DNA of 64,000 nucleotides from Ascoidea rubescens DSM 1968 (lineage: Eukaryota; Ascomycota; Saccharomycetes; Ascoideales; Ascoideaceae): positions 563,428 to 627,427 of the forward strand of contig NW_017962913.1 of the NCBI RefSeq assembly GCF_001661345.1. The letters are read 5' to 3'. Below the pieces are notes generated by a model that was not told the origin of the DNA, did no database searches, and saw only the letters and a list, made by a program, of their open reading frames with translations. Made by a program: the position numbers and the translations under genes. Position 1 is the stretch's first letter. Each line of letters begins with the position of its first letter. Shown here in pieces: positions 50,301 to 61,003 of the stretch.

Positions 50301-53300
50301 AAAATTTTTGATAAATATTGATTTTTCTACCATTTCATCGATTGTTTATACATTGAATTCTTTGGAAGTATTTTGTATTGTTATAGAATCAAAAGATTCA
50401 GTTTGGATTGTCTCAAATCTATCATACTTAAAAAAATTATTTGAAAACTGTCTGAAATGTGATAATTACGAGGTTCAAAAAAATTTGCAGGATTTATTAG
50501 ATAATATACTTAAAGCTATCTTTGACATTTGCAGTGATGTGGAGAAAAAATTTGAGGAAGCCAAGGAGTTTGTCAAATTTTTGGTTTCTATCACAACTGA
50601 AAATCTCAGTAGCAACACAAGTGTCAAAATAGCTTCAGGAATTATGTCATGTTCTAGTATAGCAAAGTTTGAACCGCTATTGGTGGATAATCTTTTTCCT
50701 TTAATATTGAAGTCTTTTTCCAGGCTTTTTAAAGATATGAACAACAGTATTAATGACTCCAACTCTGCTAATCAAGAGTTGGATTTTAAAATAATGGCTA
50801 AAAGTTTGCAGTGTATTATTGATTTGTGTTCTCTCAGAATGATGAATATGGGGGATCAAAGACATGATTTTCTAAACCAATTATGTCAGTTTATAGAAAA
50901 CTCTTCAAACAAGAACCTTTTGAAGATTATATTAGATCAAGTGAAAAAGTGGGTTTTTTCTAAGGATTTGTTTCCTACTGTCAAAGAAAAATCATTGATA
51001 TTGACCAAAATGCTTTCATTTGAAAACAGAAGTCTTTTTTCGTTGTCAAAGGACTTTTTTAACATTATTGTTTCTATTTTTGAAAACAAAACATTTCTTT
51101 TCAGCGAGTTAACCTCCAGAATGGAAAAACCTTTCTTAGCGGGAACAAAATTCAAAGACATAGAAATAAGAAAAAAACTAATGTTTGTTCTTAATGAAAG
51201 TCTCGAAACAGAGTTAACTGAACGTTTTTATTATGTTATTAAAAAGCAAAATTGGGAGCACATTGCTGATTATTATTGGCTCAATCAAGCTTCTGAATTA
51301 TTATTGGGTTCTTTTGAGAAAAACTATAAATTAAAATTAACAGAAGATAATTTCAAGTTTTCCTCCTTATTTGATTTAGAGGAAGGTTGTTTTATTCAAG
51401 ATTCTAAGGAGAAAGAAGAAAAACATCCAGAACTTCAAAAATTTCTTGATGAACATCAAAAATTCTTAAACAAAGTGGGTACAGTAAAAGCTGGTGATTT
51501 GATAAACCCTTTAATTGAATTGTCTTATCAAAATAATATTGTTGGTCATAACATATGGCTTCAATTATTTCCAATAGCTTATAGAACTATTCCAGCTAAA
51601 GAAAAAATGGATTTCATGCAATTTATGGTGGTTTTACTTTCCAAAGAATATCATATCGTGCAGGCTTCTAAACCCCAGAATGTTATTTTGACTTTATTAG
51701 AAGCAGTTGGAAGATGTCCAGATTTGCAGTTGCCACCCCAATTGGTTAAATATTTAGGCCATACATATAATAGTTGGTACCAGTCTTTCAAAATATTAGA
51801 AGAAAACAATTTTAATTCTCCTGTTGAAAATTCCAAGATTAAAGAAATCAATGAAGATGCTTTAGTTGAACTATATGCTTCTCTACAAGAATTGGATATG
51901 TTTTATGGATTATGGAGACGACGGGCAAAATATAGTGAAACATCATTTGCTCTTTCGTTTGAACAGATTGGGTTGTGGGATAAAGCATTACAAAAATATG
52001 AAGATGCGCAAATTAAGGCTCGAAGTGGTGTATTGCCATATGGTGAATCTGAATACTCTTTATGGGAGGACAATTGGATTTTTTGCGCAGAAAAACTTCA
52101 ACACTGGGATGTTCTTACCGAACTTGCAAAACATGAAGGGTTTACTGATCTTTTCTTAGAGTGTGGCTGGCGAGTTGCTGATTGGAACGATGGTAAAGAA
52201 CACTTAGAAAATCATGTTCGGATTGCAATGGAAGTTCCAACTCCAAGAAGACGGATATTTCAAACATTTCTATGTTTGCAGGCTGTTGCTCGTCGTGAAC
52301 AAAAAGGCGCTGAACTCTATAATAATTGTGAAGAAGGTATTCAGTTATCTTTAAGAAAATGGTGTTCTCTTCCTACCAGGTTTACTGTTGCACATATTCC
52401 ATTATTGCACAATTTCCAGCAATATATTGAATTTATGGAAGCAAGTCAAGTATATAACAGCTTGATCACAACTAATAATCAGAATTTTGAAGAAAAATCT
52501 CAAGAACTAAAAAGAGTTTTACAAGCTTGGCGTGAACGTTTGCCGAACAATTGGGACGACATTAACATTTGGAATGATTTAGTAACTTGGAGACAACACG
52601 CCTTTACTGTGGTGAATAACGTTTACATGCCTTTTATGCCAGCTGCACAAACAGCTAATGGAAATGGAAACAATAATACAAACTCCTATGCTTATCGTGG
52701 TTATCATGAGATTGCTTGGGTCATAAACCGTTTTGCACATGTTGCTAGAAAACACAACATGCCATCTGTTTGCATAAGCCAATTAACCAGAATTTATACA
52801 CTACCTAATATCGAAATTCAAGAGGCCTTCTTGAAATTACGAGAGCAAGCCAAGTGCCATTATGAAAATGAAGATGAACTTAATACGGGTCTTGATGTTA
52901 TAAGCAATACTAATTTAGGCTACTTCAATCCATCACAAAAAGCTGAATTTTTTGCATTGAAAGGAATGTTTTTAGCAAAATTGAATCAAGAAAATGAAGC
53001 TAACCAATCTTTTGCTGCGGCTGTTCAAAATTTTGTTCATTTAGCCAAAGGTTGGGCTGAATGGGGATTTTTTAATGATAGATGTTTCACAGCCAATCCT
53101 AAACGATCTGTAGCTGCTCGTTATGCTATCAGTTGTTATTTGCAAGCAGCGGGTCTTTATAAAAATGGAAAAACAAGAAGAGTTCTTGCACGTATTTTAT
53201 GGCTTATTAGTTTGGATGATGAAAACATTGATTTGGCCTCAACTTTCAACACATATAGTGGGGATGTTCCTGTGTGGTATTGGATTACTTTTATCCCTCA

Positions 53301-55113
53301 ATTACTTAGCTCTTTGTCTCGTAAAGAGGCTCTTCTTGTTAAATCTTTGTTGAATAAAATTTCAAAGATCTATCCTCAAGCCCTTCATTTTCTATTAAGA
53401 ACCACAAAGGAAGATTTATTTGCTAAAAGCCAAGCAATGGCAGTTGTTCAAAATCAAGAAGGCAATTTGGATATTTCTATGCAACTACCACCTAACACTC
53501 CAAATTCTGGAAATAAACCACAACCTTGGCTTCATGTTAATGAAATTATGGGCATTCTTAAAACTGGGCATCCTTTATTAGCTCTTTCATTGGAATCGTT
53601 AGTTGATATTATTAGTCAAAAATTCAAACCAACTGCTGATGAAGATGCGTTCCGTTTAGTAATTGCATTGATAAATGATGTTGTTCAATATCTTTATAAT
53701 CCTTCAAAGGACAAAAAGGTTCCTAAATCAATAGTTGAAAATATAAAACGATTTTCTTCAACAGTTTTGCCCAAATTGATTAGGGCTAAATTTGAGAGAG
53801 ATCTTGTTGAATCTAAACCTGATTTGGATACATATATGGTTAGGTTAAAAAAATGGAAAGCAAGACTTGAAAATAAACTTGATAGAAGAATTCAAAAGAC
53901 TAATTTAGAAGGATTTTCTTCTCATCTAACACAATTTCATCATCAAAAATTTGAGGAGATAGAAATTCCAGGGCAATATTTAGAAAATAAAGATAATAAT
54001 ATGCATTTCATTAAGATTGAAAGGTTTTTACCAACGGTTGATTTATTTAGAGGCTCGACTGCTTGTTTTAAAAGATTGAAAATTAGAGGGGATGATGGAT
54101 CATTGCATTTATTTACTGTTCAATCACCTGCTAATCGTCAGTCAAGAAGAGAAGAACGAAATTTTCAAATGTATCGTATATTTGGAAATGAATTACTTTA
54201 TAAAGTTCAATCTCGATCAAGAAACATCAAATTTACAATTCCAATTGCAGTTCCCTTAGCACCACATATTAGAATCTTAAATGATGATTCTAATTATATA
54301 ACGATGCAAAAAATTTATGAGATATTTTGTCGAAAGAGAAAACAAGATGTGGATGAACCTCTTCTTTATACAATTAAGAAAATAAGACAATCATCTAATG
54401 AAAGGTTACCTAAAGCCGAGTTTAATAGTATAAGAGTAGAAATTTTGCCAGCAATTCAAAGTTTGTTTGTTCCCAAAACAGTATTTAGAGATTATTTTAT
54501 GGAGTTGTATCCCAAATACGAAGATTTTTGGATATTTAGAAAACAATTTACATCACAATATGCATCATTTTGTTTTATGACATATTTAACATCTATTATA
54601 TCGAGGTATCCTAGAAAAATTCATGTTAATATTGCAACTGGGAATGTTTTTACTACAAGTATGCTACCATCCAAATTACCATTAAATCTTATAGATAAAT
54701 TTACCATTCCAGTTTTTAAAAGTTTAGAGATGGTTCCATTTAGATTAACACCAAATATTCAAAAATTGATGGGAGAAGCTGGATTAGAAGGAATATTTTC
54801 TGCGCATTTATTTATAATAGCGAAATGTCTATCTAAACCGGAGTTTGATATGGAGCAATATTTGTGTTTATTTGTTAGAGATGAAGTTCTTTCATGGAAT
54901 GTTCAAAAAGAATTTCGAATTCAAGATTCACCATCATTATTGAAAAATAGTGTTGAAATCAATAATAAAGAAATATTTAAAAAATTGGAACTGATCAGTA
55001 AAATTGATTCTAATGCGGAACTTGCTACGAAAGGAGTTGTTAATTTAATATCTCTGGCAACTCATCCTATTAATTTGGCTAGTGCAGATGCACCATGGAT
55101 GTGCTATCTTTAG
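43660..55113 (+). CDS. TRA1: SAGA/NuA4 scaffold pseudokinase Tra1
   Basis: Tra1 (TRRAP) is the activator-binding subunit shared by the SAGA and NuA4 acetyltransferase complexes. The single 3817-residue ORF (3744 in S. cerevisiae) is mostly HEAT repeats, followed by a FAT domain (about 2600-3150; SLWEDNWIFCAEKLQHWDVL, EGIQLSLRKWCSLPTRF). A PI3K-like domain lies at about 3440-3780 (FLPTVDLFRGSTACFKRLKI, RRKQDVDEPLLYTI-like segments). It ends in a FATC tail (residues 3785-3817), VNLISLATHP and WMCYL. As in the family, the kinase region lacks the usual catalytic motifs by eye, so it is a pseudokinase. A poly-Asn/Asp tract at about residues 185-248 (DNA 44212-44400, AAT/AAC repeats) is a lineage-specific insert in the N-terminal HEAT region. 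There are no introns. Confidence 0.97.
44212..44400 (+). repeat. AAT/AAC microsatellite inside TRA1
   Basis: About 190 bp of AAT/AAC (with GAT/GAC) codons encode a poly-Asn/Asp run. It stays in frame with the flanking conserved protein, so length change in multiples of three is tolerated. Confidence 0.9.
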
Positions 55114-55431
55114 TTTTTTAAAAGAATAAAAAGAAAGAAAAGTAATCAGCGAAGTTAAACAATAAAAGTATAAAGAATCTAAATTGTGTAAATTTGAAAA
55201 AAAGAAAAAAAGAAAGGCTTTAGTTTTAGTAGTTGTTTTAGTTTTTATTTTATAAATGAATAAATTAGTGTTTTGATAAACCGAAACTAGATGGGCCAAG
55301 AATTGCAATGAAATTTGCGATTTAATTCGATTCGATTTGATGTGGTTTGATTTAATTTAATAAAGTGGACAAATTTAAGTTTTTATTTTTCAGTTTTTCA
55401 GTTTTCCAGTTTTTTTATACTAGTTATTTAT
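55114..55431. other. Convergent TRA1 3' region
   Basis: The 318 bases are A-rich then T-rich, between TRA1 and the minus-strand membrane-protein ORF. A short ATTCGATT/TTTGATTT repeat lies at 55325-55360. Nothing gene-like was seen. Confidence 0.6.
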
Positions 55432-56022
55432 TTATTTTAATAAAGTGTTATAATCAATTTGATCCTGAAGATCGGTTTGGTTTTTGAATTGAGATTTATT
55501 TCGAATTCTTTTTTTGTTTAATAATCTTGATAAAGCATTAAAATGATAAAGAGCGTTGATTAGAGAATTGATTAAAGTTAAGAAAGAGATGAAAAGTGAA
55601 ATTAATATTACAACTTTTAAATAAAACGTTACATTATAGTTGTTTTTTGTTAGATTATTATTAGTAAATCTTTTTTTTAGATTGGATACAATGTAGTTAT
55701 TAATGTCATTCATTTCAGTGGAATAAGAATCTTTGTTAAAAATTGAATTTAAATGTTTTGAATCATCTGAACTATTTGTACCATTTAAATGGCTGGAATT
55801 ATTTGAATTATTTGAATTATTTGAGATTTCTAAAGTTTTGGGATTATGGGAAGAATAAGCTTTGTAGTGTAGATTGTCGATTGGAAGAATCAAAATTAAC
55901 GAAGCAAGATATAAAATAAAACCAATAAATTGTACAATGACAGTAAAAATATGTAGTTTTAAAGCAGTGTAATTTGGGATAGTTGTTGATGAAAGAGGTA
56001 AAATACAAGAACAAATGGCAAA
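55432..56022 (-). CDS. Membrane-protein exon lacking its own start
   Basis: An open frame of about 196 codons runs from 56022 to the stop at 55432 without a usable 5' ATG. It is preceded by TTTTTAG and, further upstream, AACTAAC (56093-56087), so it looks like a 3' exon. It encodes a hydrophobic start (FAICSCILPLSS), a membrane span (FTVIVQFIGFILYLASLIL), an Asn/Ser-rich loop of about 80 residues, and a second span (FYLKVVILISLFISFLTLI). A polar tail ends DYNTLLK. The frame is the same as that of the upstream ORF 56101-56559. A shared gene is therefore possible, for example with a donor at GTATTT (56259-56254) in phase 0, giving a four-span protein. I do not recognise the family. Confidence 0.5.
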   Translation of the reverse strand, partial: FAICSCILPLSSTTIPNYTALKLHIFTVIVQFIGFILYLASLILILPIDNLHYKAYSSHNPKTLEISNNSNNSNNSSHLNGTNSSDDSKHLNSIFNKDSYSTEMNDINNYIVSNLKKRFTNNNLTKNNYNVTFYLKVVILISLFISFLTLINSLINALYHFNALSRLLNKKRIRNKSQFKNQTDLQDQIDYNTLLK

Positions 56023-56100
56023 CTAAAAACGAATAAATGGAGAAGCGAAAACAATAAGAAAAAGGAAAAATTCAGGAAAAACTTGTGTTAGTTTAAAATT

Positions 56101-56559
56101 TTAAAAATTATAGTTGATATTAAGCCGTAGCAGCAATATTAGCATATTCAGATGAACGAAAAAAAGAAAGTAAATAAAATTTAGACGATATGTGGTTTTT
56201 AGAACCAAAAGATAAAAAAATGCAAGGAAAATAAACCAGGTTGAAAAGGTGATAAATACCAAAATTAGGTGATAGTAGGATGCTAAAAGAGATAAGACTG
56301 GTCTTTTTTCTATTTGATCAAAGGGCAAATTGAGAAATGCCATGAGGTATTCCAGTATAACTAGAGCAAGAAAGGATTTGAGAAAAAACCTTGTTTTCTC
56401 TAAATCATAGATATAATTTATTGTTTCCAGGTGATTAGAACCCCCAGCATAAGTGATTAAATCACTTGGTTGAACAGAGAGCTGTCCCAAGATGGTATTT
56501 TTAGGTTGAATGAGTAATTGGTGGGGATTTCGAGAAGGAAGAACTTGAACGTCTTCCAT
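56101..56559 (-). CDS. Small multi-span membrane protein (or 5' part of a spliced gene)
   Basis: The predicted protein has 152 residues from ATG 56557-56559 (MEDVQVLPSRNPHQ). A soluble N-terminus of about 55 residues (NTILGQLSVQPSDLITYAGG) precedes three hydrophobic segments: SFLALVILEYLMAFLNL, LVFITFSTWFIFLAFFYLLV and FIYFLFFVHLNMLILLL. It stops 79 bases before the next membrane exon in the same frame, with only two in-frame stops between. Either these are two neighbouring genes, or this ORF's 3' part is retained intron. I see no canonical GTATGT or GTAAGT donor inside it. Function is unknown. Confidence 0.5.
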   Translation of the reverse strand: MEDVQVLPSRNPHQLLIQPKNTILGQLSVQPSDLITYAGGSNHLETINYIYDLEKTRFFLKSFLALVILEYLMAFLNLPFDQIEKRPVLSLLASYYHLILVFITFSTWFIFLAFFYLLVLKTTYRLNFIYFLFFVHLNMLILLLRLNINYNF

Positions 56560-57152
56560 GTTGAATTGAACAGACTGCAAATCTCTATCGACCAAAAAGA
56601 TATATGATTAGCTTATATTATTGAGAGATTAGAGAAAAATGGATCAACCAGTTTAAACATAGTCAAACAGTTCAAACAGAGCTCAAACAGAGCTCAAACA
56701 CAATTAAACAGAGGTCGAAAACAGCTCCAACCGAAAGCAGGAAAAAAACACAGAACAAATTCCCATCTTTGTGTCTGCAAACAGCGCTCGTAACCATATG
56801 GATTTGTATGCACATGCAATGCAGAATCAAGATATTCTGCCGCGGCTTGCTCCGTCTGCGGCGCGGTGCGGCAGCCACTGAACCAATCAGCGTGCGCTTT
56901 TTGCATGGGTCTGCTAACACAACAAAGATGGGAATGCGATTTGGAACAAGGTGATAAGCTTGAGAAATGTTTCACACTTACAGAGCTTCCGAAAGTGCAG
57001 TTCGGAGATTATTCTTAATTAATGGGCCTACACAGTGTCAGTAATCAGACGTAAAGATGGGCAATGACAGGGAATCGCTGTTTCACCGGCTGCTACAGGG
57101 CTTTTGCCACTGCTGCAGCGACGGCAATTGAGAAAAGAAAAATGTTGGTATC
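56560..57152. promoter_or_regulatory. GC-rich intergenic block with 14-bp inverted repeats
   Basis: This is the promoter side of the membrane-protein ORF. ATTCCCATCTTTGT (56759-56772) and its exact complement ACAAAGATGGGAAT (56923-56936) enclose a GC-rich 150-bp core with CCGCGG, GCGGCGCGG and a CCAATCA box. TGTATGCA, also found at 6188 and 57512, occurs at 56805. A minus-strand GTAAGT (56982-56977) could be a donor of a 5'-UTR intron, but that is speculative. Confidence 0.45.
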
Positions 57153-57293
57153 TGATACCAGCGAGATTCAAGCTCACATCTTCGAAGAGACCCATTGATT
57201 TAGAATTGCAGAATAGCTCTGCAAACTACAGAATCCGAAAACGAGTGCAATATGTTCTTGAAGCGGGTGCCTTAATCACTCAGCCACAGTCTT
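57153..57293 (-). tRNA. tRNA-Leu(CAA)-like sequence with intron, probably degenerate
   Basis: The minus strand has a good class II 5' half: TGGCTGAGTGATTAAGGC (A-box and D-arm), then anticodon stem CCCGC and loop TTCAAG, giving anticodon CAA at 57260-57258. An intron of about 60 bases after position 37 is expected for yeast tRNA-Leu(CAA). The 3' half has ATGGG (4 of 5 stem pairs), a variable arm TCTTCGAAGATG very like yeast tRNA-Leu, and a T-stem GTGAG/CTCGC. A TTTTT terminator lies at 57142-57138. Against it: the T-loop is CTTGAAT instead of TTCGAAT, and the 7-bp acceptor stem (AAGACTG with TGGTATC) pairs poorly. It is likely a tRNA relic, or a much-diverged gene. Confidence 0.45.
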
Positions 57294-57959
57294 AAAGCTA
57301 CTATCATTAAATACAGAGCCATTAAGTTTGACAGTGACAGTTCTTGCGCTAGCAGACGCACACCGGATGGAGTGTCTTACTCTGATGCAAAAAATGCGTT
57401 TTCAGCTCCGATTGGCCGAGCGGAGATCTTTATTGTGGTCCTTACGCATTTGCAAAGCCGCAATGTTTATACGTAGCGTTTTATGCAGTTATATGCGTCA
57501 CGCCGAGGCTTTGTATGCATCCCGACAATTGTTTCACTGCAGTTTTCTGCCTGGCTGGCCCCGAAAACAGCTGCTAACCGTTCCAGTGGACTGGATCTTT
57601 TCTTGTTTTCGATTTACGAAGAGTACAATTGTCGGGTATTAAGCCAATTGGCAACTTCGATAAATTAGAAACGAAAACATAGCATGATAAAAACAAAAAT
57701 ACATTATAACTAAATAATAACTAAATGATAACAAAATAATAACTAAATGATAACTAAATAATCAGTAAATAATAGGCAATCAGAGAACTAAAGAAGAAGA
57801 GCTTGGAAATGAAAAGTTAAAAAAATAATTAAATAAACAAATAATTAAGTAATTAAGTAATTAAGTAATTAAGTAATTAAGTAAATAATTAGATTATGAA
57901 GTGAAGGGATGGAATTGCTATAATGCAAATATATCCAGGCAAATAAAAAAACCATGAAT
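57294..57959. other. Intergenic region: GC-richer block, then AT repeats
   Basis: At 57300-57650 the composition is mixed to GC-rich, with TGTATGCA at 57512-57519 and no credible gene. At 57690-57890 there are tandem AACTAAATAATAACTAAATG-like and AAGTAATT repeats, forming the 3' flank of the Asn-rich gene. A TTGGCCGAGCGG near 57412 resembles a tRNA A-box, but no tRNA can be folded around it. Confidence 0.5.
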
Positions 57960-60398
57960 TTAAAACAAGTGGTTTTGGAGAACTCCATTACCAAAATTAA
58001 ATGTTTCATCAGAGTTATTGAAATTACTATTATTTAGTTCAATTGAATCAACAGTATAATTGAAGTTGTCGTTAAATGTTTGTGTCAAGTTTGGTTCGTT
58101 AAATTGAAGTTTTTTCACCCCTAATTTTTCTTGATTGATGTAATTATTATAATTAAAATTGTAAATTGGATTATTATTAATCCCATTATTACTGATACTA
58201 TTATTAAATACACTGTTAAAGCTGTTATTATTAAGACAGACACTATTGTTCTGGTTATTGTTGCCAGCAGCAGTACTATTATTCAATAATGAAAAATCAA
58301 CATTAGAATAATTGGAAATCGTTGAGGTATTTGAGAGATTAGAACAAGAAACATTAGATAAATTATATTGAGTTGATGTCAAAGAATATGGCAAAACATT
58401 ATCTAATAAATTAAATTCCTTAACATCGTTATCTGTGTTAAACTCGATATACGATGTATCAATCATATCATTACTGTATCTATCAATAAATGTAGTGTCA
58501 AAAGTATTATAAATATGATTATTATTATCATTTAATGAAGTATCCAATACACTACCAAATGTTCTATTATTAATATCATTTTCAAATAAAAAGTCAAATG
58601 AACTTTTCTCGTATGGTGTAACTAGTTCAGTGTTACTTGAAGATAATGTAGAAGTTGTAGATAATGATGATGAGTTTGAACTTGCACTTGAACATCTTAA
58701 ACTTGATGGTATGTTTACTAAATTGGTATAATTTTCCTTAATTGGTGTGCTAATATTATCAAGATGACTTAAATTGATAATCGTATTATTACTGTTATTA
58801 TTATTAACATATAGGTTATTTGAATTATTGATATTATTAGCAATATCAACATTATTAGAAGTATCAACATTGTTAACAGTATTAACAGTATTTATGCTAA
58901 TATTATTAATGTCATTATTACTGCTAATGCCTTTATCATCATTTTGACCCACCTCTGGGGCATCTATTTTGTTTAAATCACTTTCAGATAATGATAAATT
59001 GTAAATATTTTTGCTTTGCCTTCTGAGAGTCTTATTCAACGAAGTTGATTTTGATGATGAACTTGTACTACCCAAAGTTGGCTTTAAATATACCTGATTC
59101 TTTAAAGGATCCTTAGAAGTATTGACATCATTAACATTATCAACATTATTAATAACAGTTTTATTTTGAATAGGTGTGGCTGGTTCTAAAATAGCTTTTC
59201 CATCGTCAGTCAAGGAAATGGAAAAACTTTTTGAGATTGAAATAGTTAAATTGTTTTGATTTGAATTTCTATTCACATTCTGATTCAAGTTTTTGTTGCA
59301 GTTTTCATTAACAGCATCAAGTTTATTAATATTAGTTAAAGTATTTCTTCTCAAGTTTTTATTATCGATTGGTGAAATTGGTGTCTTGGTATTATCATTA
59401 TTAAGACAAGAATTTGAAAATGATCTTAATAATTTGGCTGGAGGTTTATCTAGTTTCTTAATTCTAAGGTTATCGATGGATTTCTTTTTCCTTGATACTG
59501 AATAGGGAGAATTCAAATAAGAACTAGAACTGAGTGTCAAATTCTTAAATTGTTTTGTGTTGGATAAAGGTGAAGATTGCAAATTGTTTGCATTATTATT
59601 GGTAGTATGAGTAATATCAAATTCATTCTCCGATTTAATTTCTTTAAGTTTGTTTGTAGACGAATTGACTACATAATTTTTAAACTTAAAGAAGGAATTA
59701 TTGGGCGTGAATTTGGTTGATATTGGTGAGTTTAATGGAGTCATTTGATTATTGATTGAGTGGTCGACAAATATATATTCAGTTGGCGAGTAATCGTCTA
59801 AGTTATTTGGTGAATTGGGTGAATAGCTATTGTTATTGTTGGCAAAATTTTGTTTGAAGATGTTTGATGAGTTCTTCGAGTCATTGGTATTAGTACTGAG
59901 ATTGCTATTATTACCATTATGGTTGTTGTTATTTGATTTTTTATTGTTGGTGTTAGCATTTGAGTTGTAATTTCTTCGGGAACTTGAAGTTGATTTCTTA
60001 TAAATTTCGATTTTTTGGTTTGTCAACTCAAACAATATATCATCTTTATTGTTGAAATAAGAATTATCATTGCTATTAGAATTATTTGAATCATTAGTAT
60101 TTAAAGTTGAAGCCGAATTTTTTCTCAATCTCCAAACAGATTTCGAAGAGGACAATTTGTTTAAACTTGATTGTCTTTCCAAAGTTATCTTTGATTTAGA
60201 GGAAAAGTTGCAGACGATGTCAGTTTTTAGGTTTCTATATGAATTGAGGTTGAACAGTTAGTTATTTGAACCACACGAGATAAAAAAGGACAGAGTAAAG
60301 TGAAGTGAAATGAAGGGAAGGGAAAGAGAAGAAGTGAAATAAAAGGCGATATAAGAAGTTAAACGAGAGACATACTTTGGAATAGAGGATGATTTCAT
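57960..60398 (-). CDS. Asn/Ser-rich protein of unknown function (spliced)
   Basis: Proposed join: 60376-60398 plus 57960-60234, 765 residues. The main ORF has no ATG at its 5' end; its frame runs up to a TAA. Upstream, ATG 60396-60398 opens seven codons plus two bases (MKSSSIP, AA), followed by GTATGT (60375-60370). The branch AACTAAC (60263-60257) and acceptor ATATAG (60240-60235) are canonical, and the phase fits, giving MKSSSIPKNLKTDIVCNF. Basic, possibly conserved patches occur at KSVWRLRKNS (about residue 45) and at SRKKKSIDNLRIKKLDKPP then KLLRSFSNS (about 260-285). The rest is Asn/Ser low complexity with SP/TP sites. No known domain was recognised. A 3.6-kb gene-free region lies upstream. 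A regulatory protein is a guess from composition only. Confidence 0.75.
60235..60375 (-). other. Intron near the 5' end of the Asn-rich gene
   Basis: The 141-bp phase-2 intron has donor GTATGT, branch AACTAAC with its branch A about 23 bases from the AG, and acceptor ATATAG. It supplies the only ATG that can be joined in frame to the 2.3-kb ORF. Confidence 0.8.
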
Positions 60399-60972
60399 TT
60401 TAAATTGAACTAGAGTGAATTGGGATAAATTAAGTTAATTGAAATAAAATAGAATAATAAAATAAGGTAAAGTAAGATTGAGTAAAATGGAATAGAAGAG
60501 AAATAGTATATAAGAGAGATAGAAAGGATAAGATGTCTTATTTTATGTTTTATATTAGTTTATTTATTAGTTTATTAGTTTATTAGTTTATTAGTTTATT
60601 AGTTTATTAGTTTATTTATTAATTAATTAATTTATTTATTTATTTACTTATTTATTCATTTATTTATTTTTAAAAGATTTACAATAAATAAATTAAATAA
60701 GTAGAAATATCTGATGTAAAAAGAAAAAGAATAAATATTTTCAAAATACAAAAAGGAAAGAATTATTGTGGGTCTTATATATTATGAAAAATCTATATGT
60801 TTGGGTGAAACAAAAAGAAATTGTTTTTGATAGAATTGGGACATTTGTAAAGATGATGTGAAGTAGATAAAATTAGTAAGTGGATGAGTTAATTAGTGAA
60901 TTTTAAAAAAATGATAAACAAAAACAAGAACGAAAATGAAAATGAAAATGAAAATGAAAATGAAAATGAAAA

Positions 60973-61003
<31 letters not shown>

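Noticed and set aside
57405-57425. TTGGCCGAGCGG resembling a tRNA-Leu A-box
   Set aside because: The AAGGC half of the D-arm and any 3' half are missing; probably a CCAAT-type promoter word.
57104-57642. Short + strand ORFs across the tRNA-like region
   Set aside because: No domain or compositional support, and they run antisense through the tRNA-like sequence.
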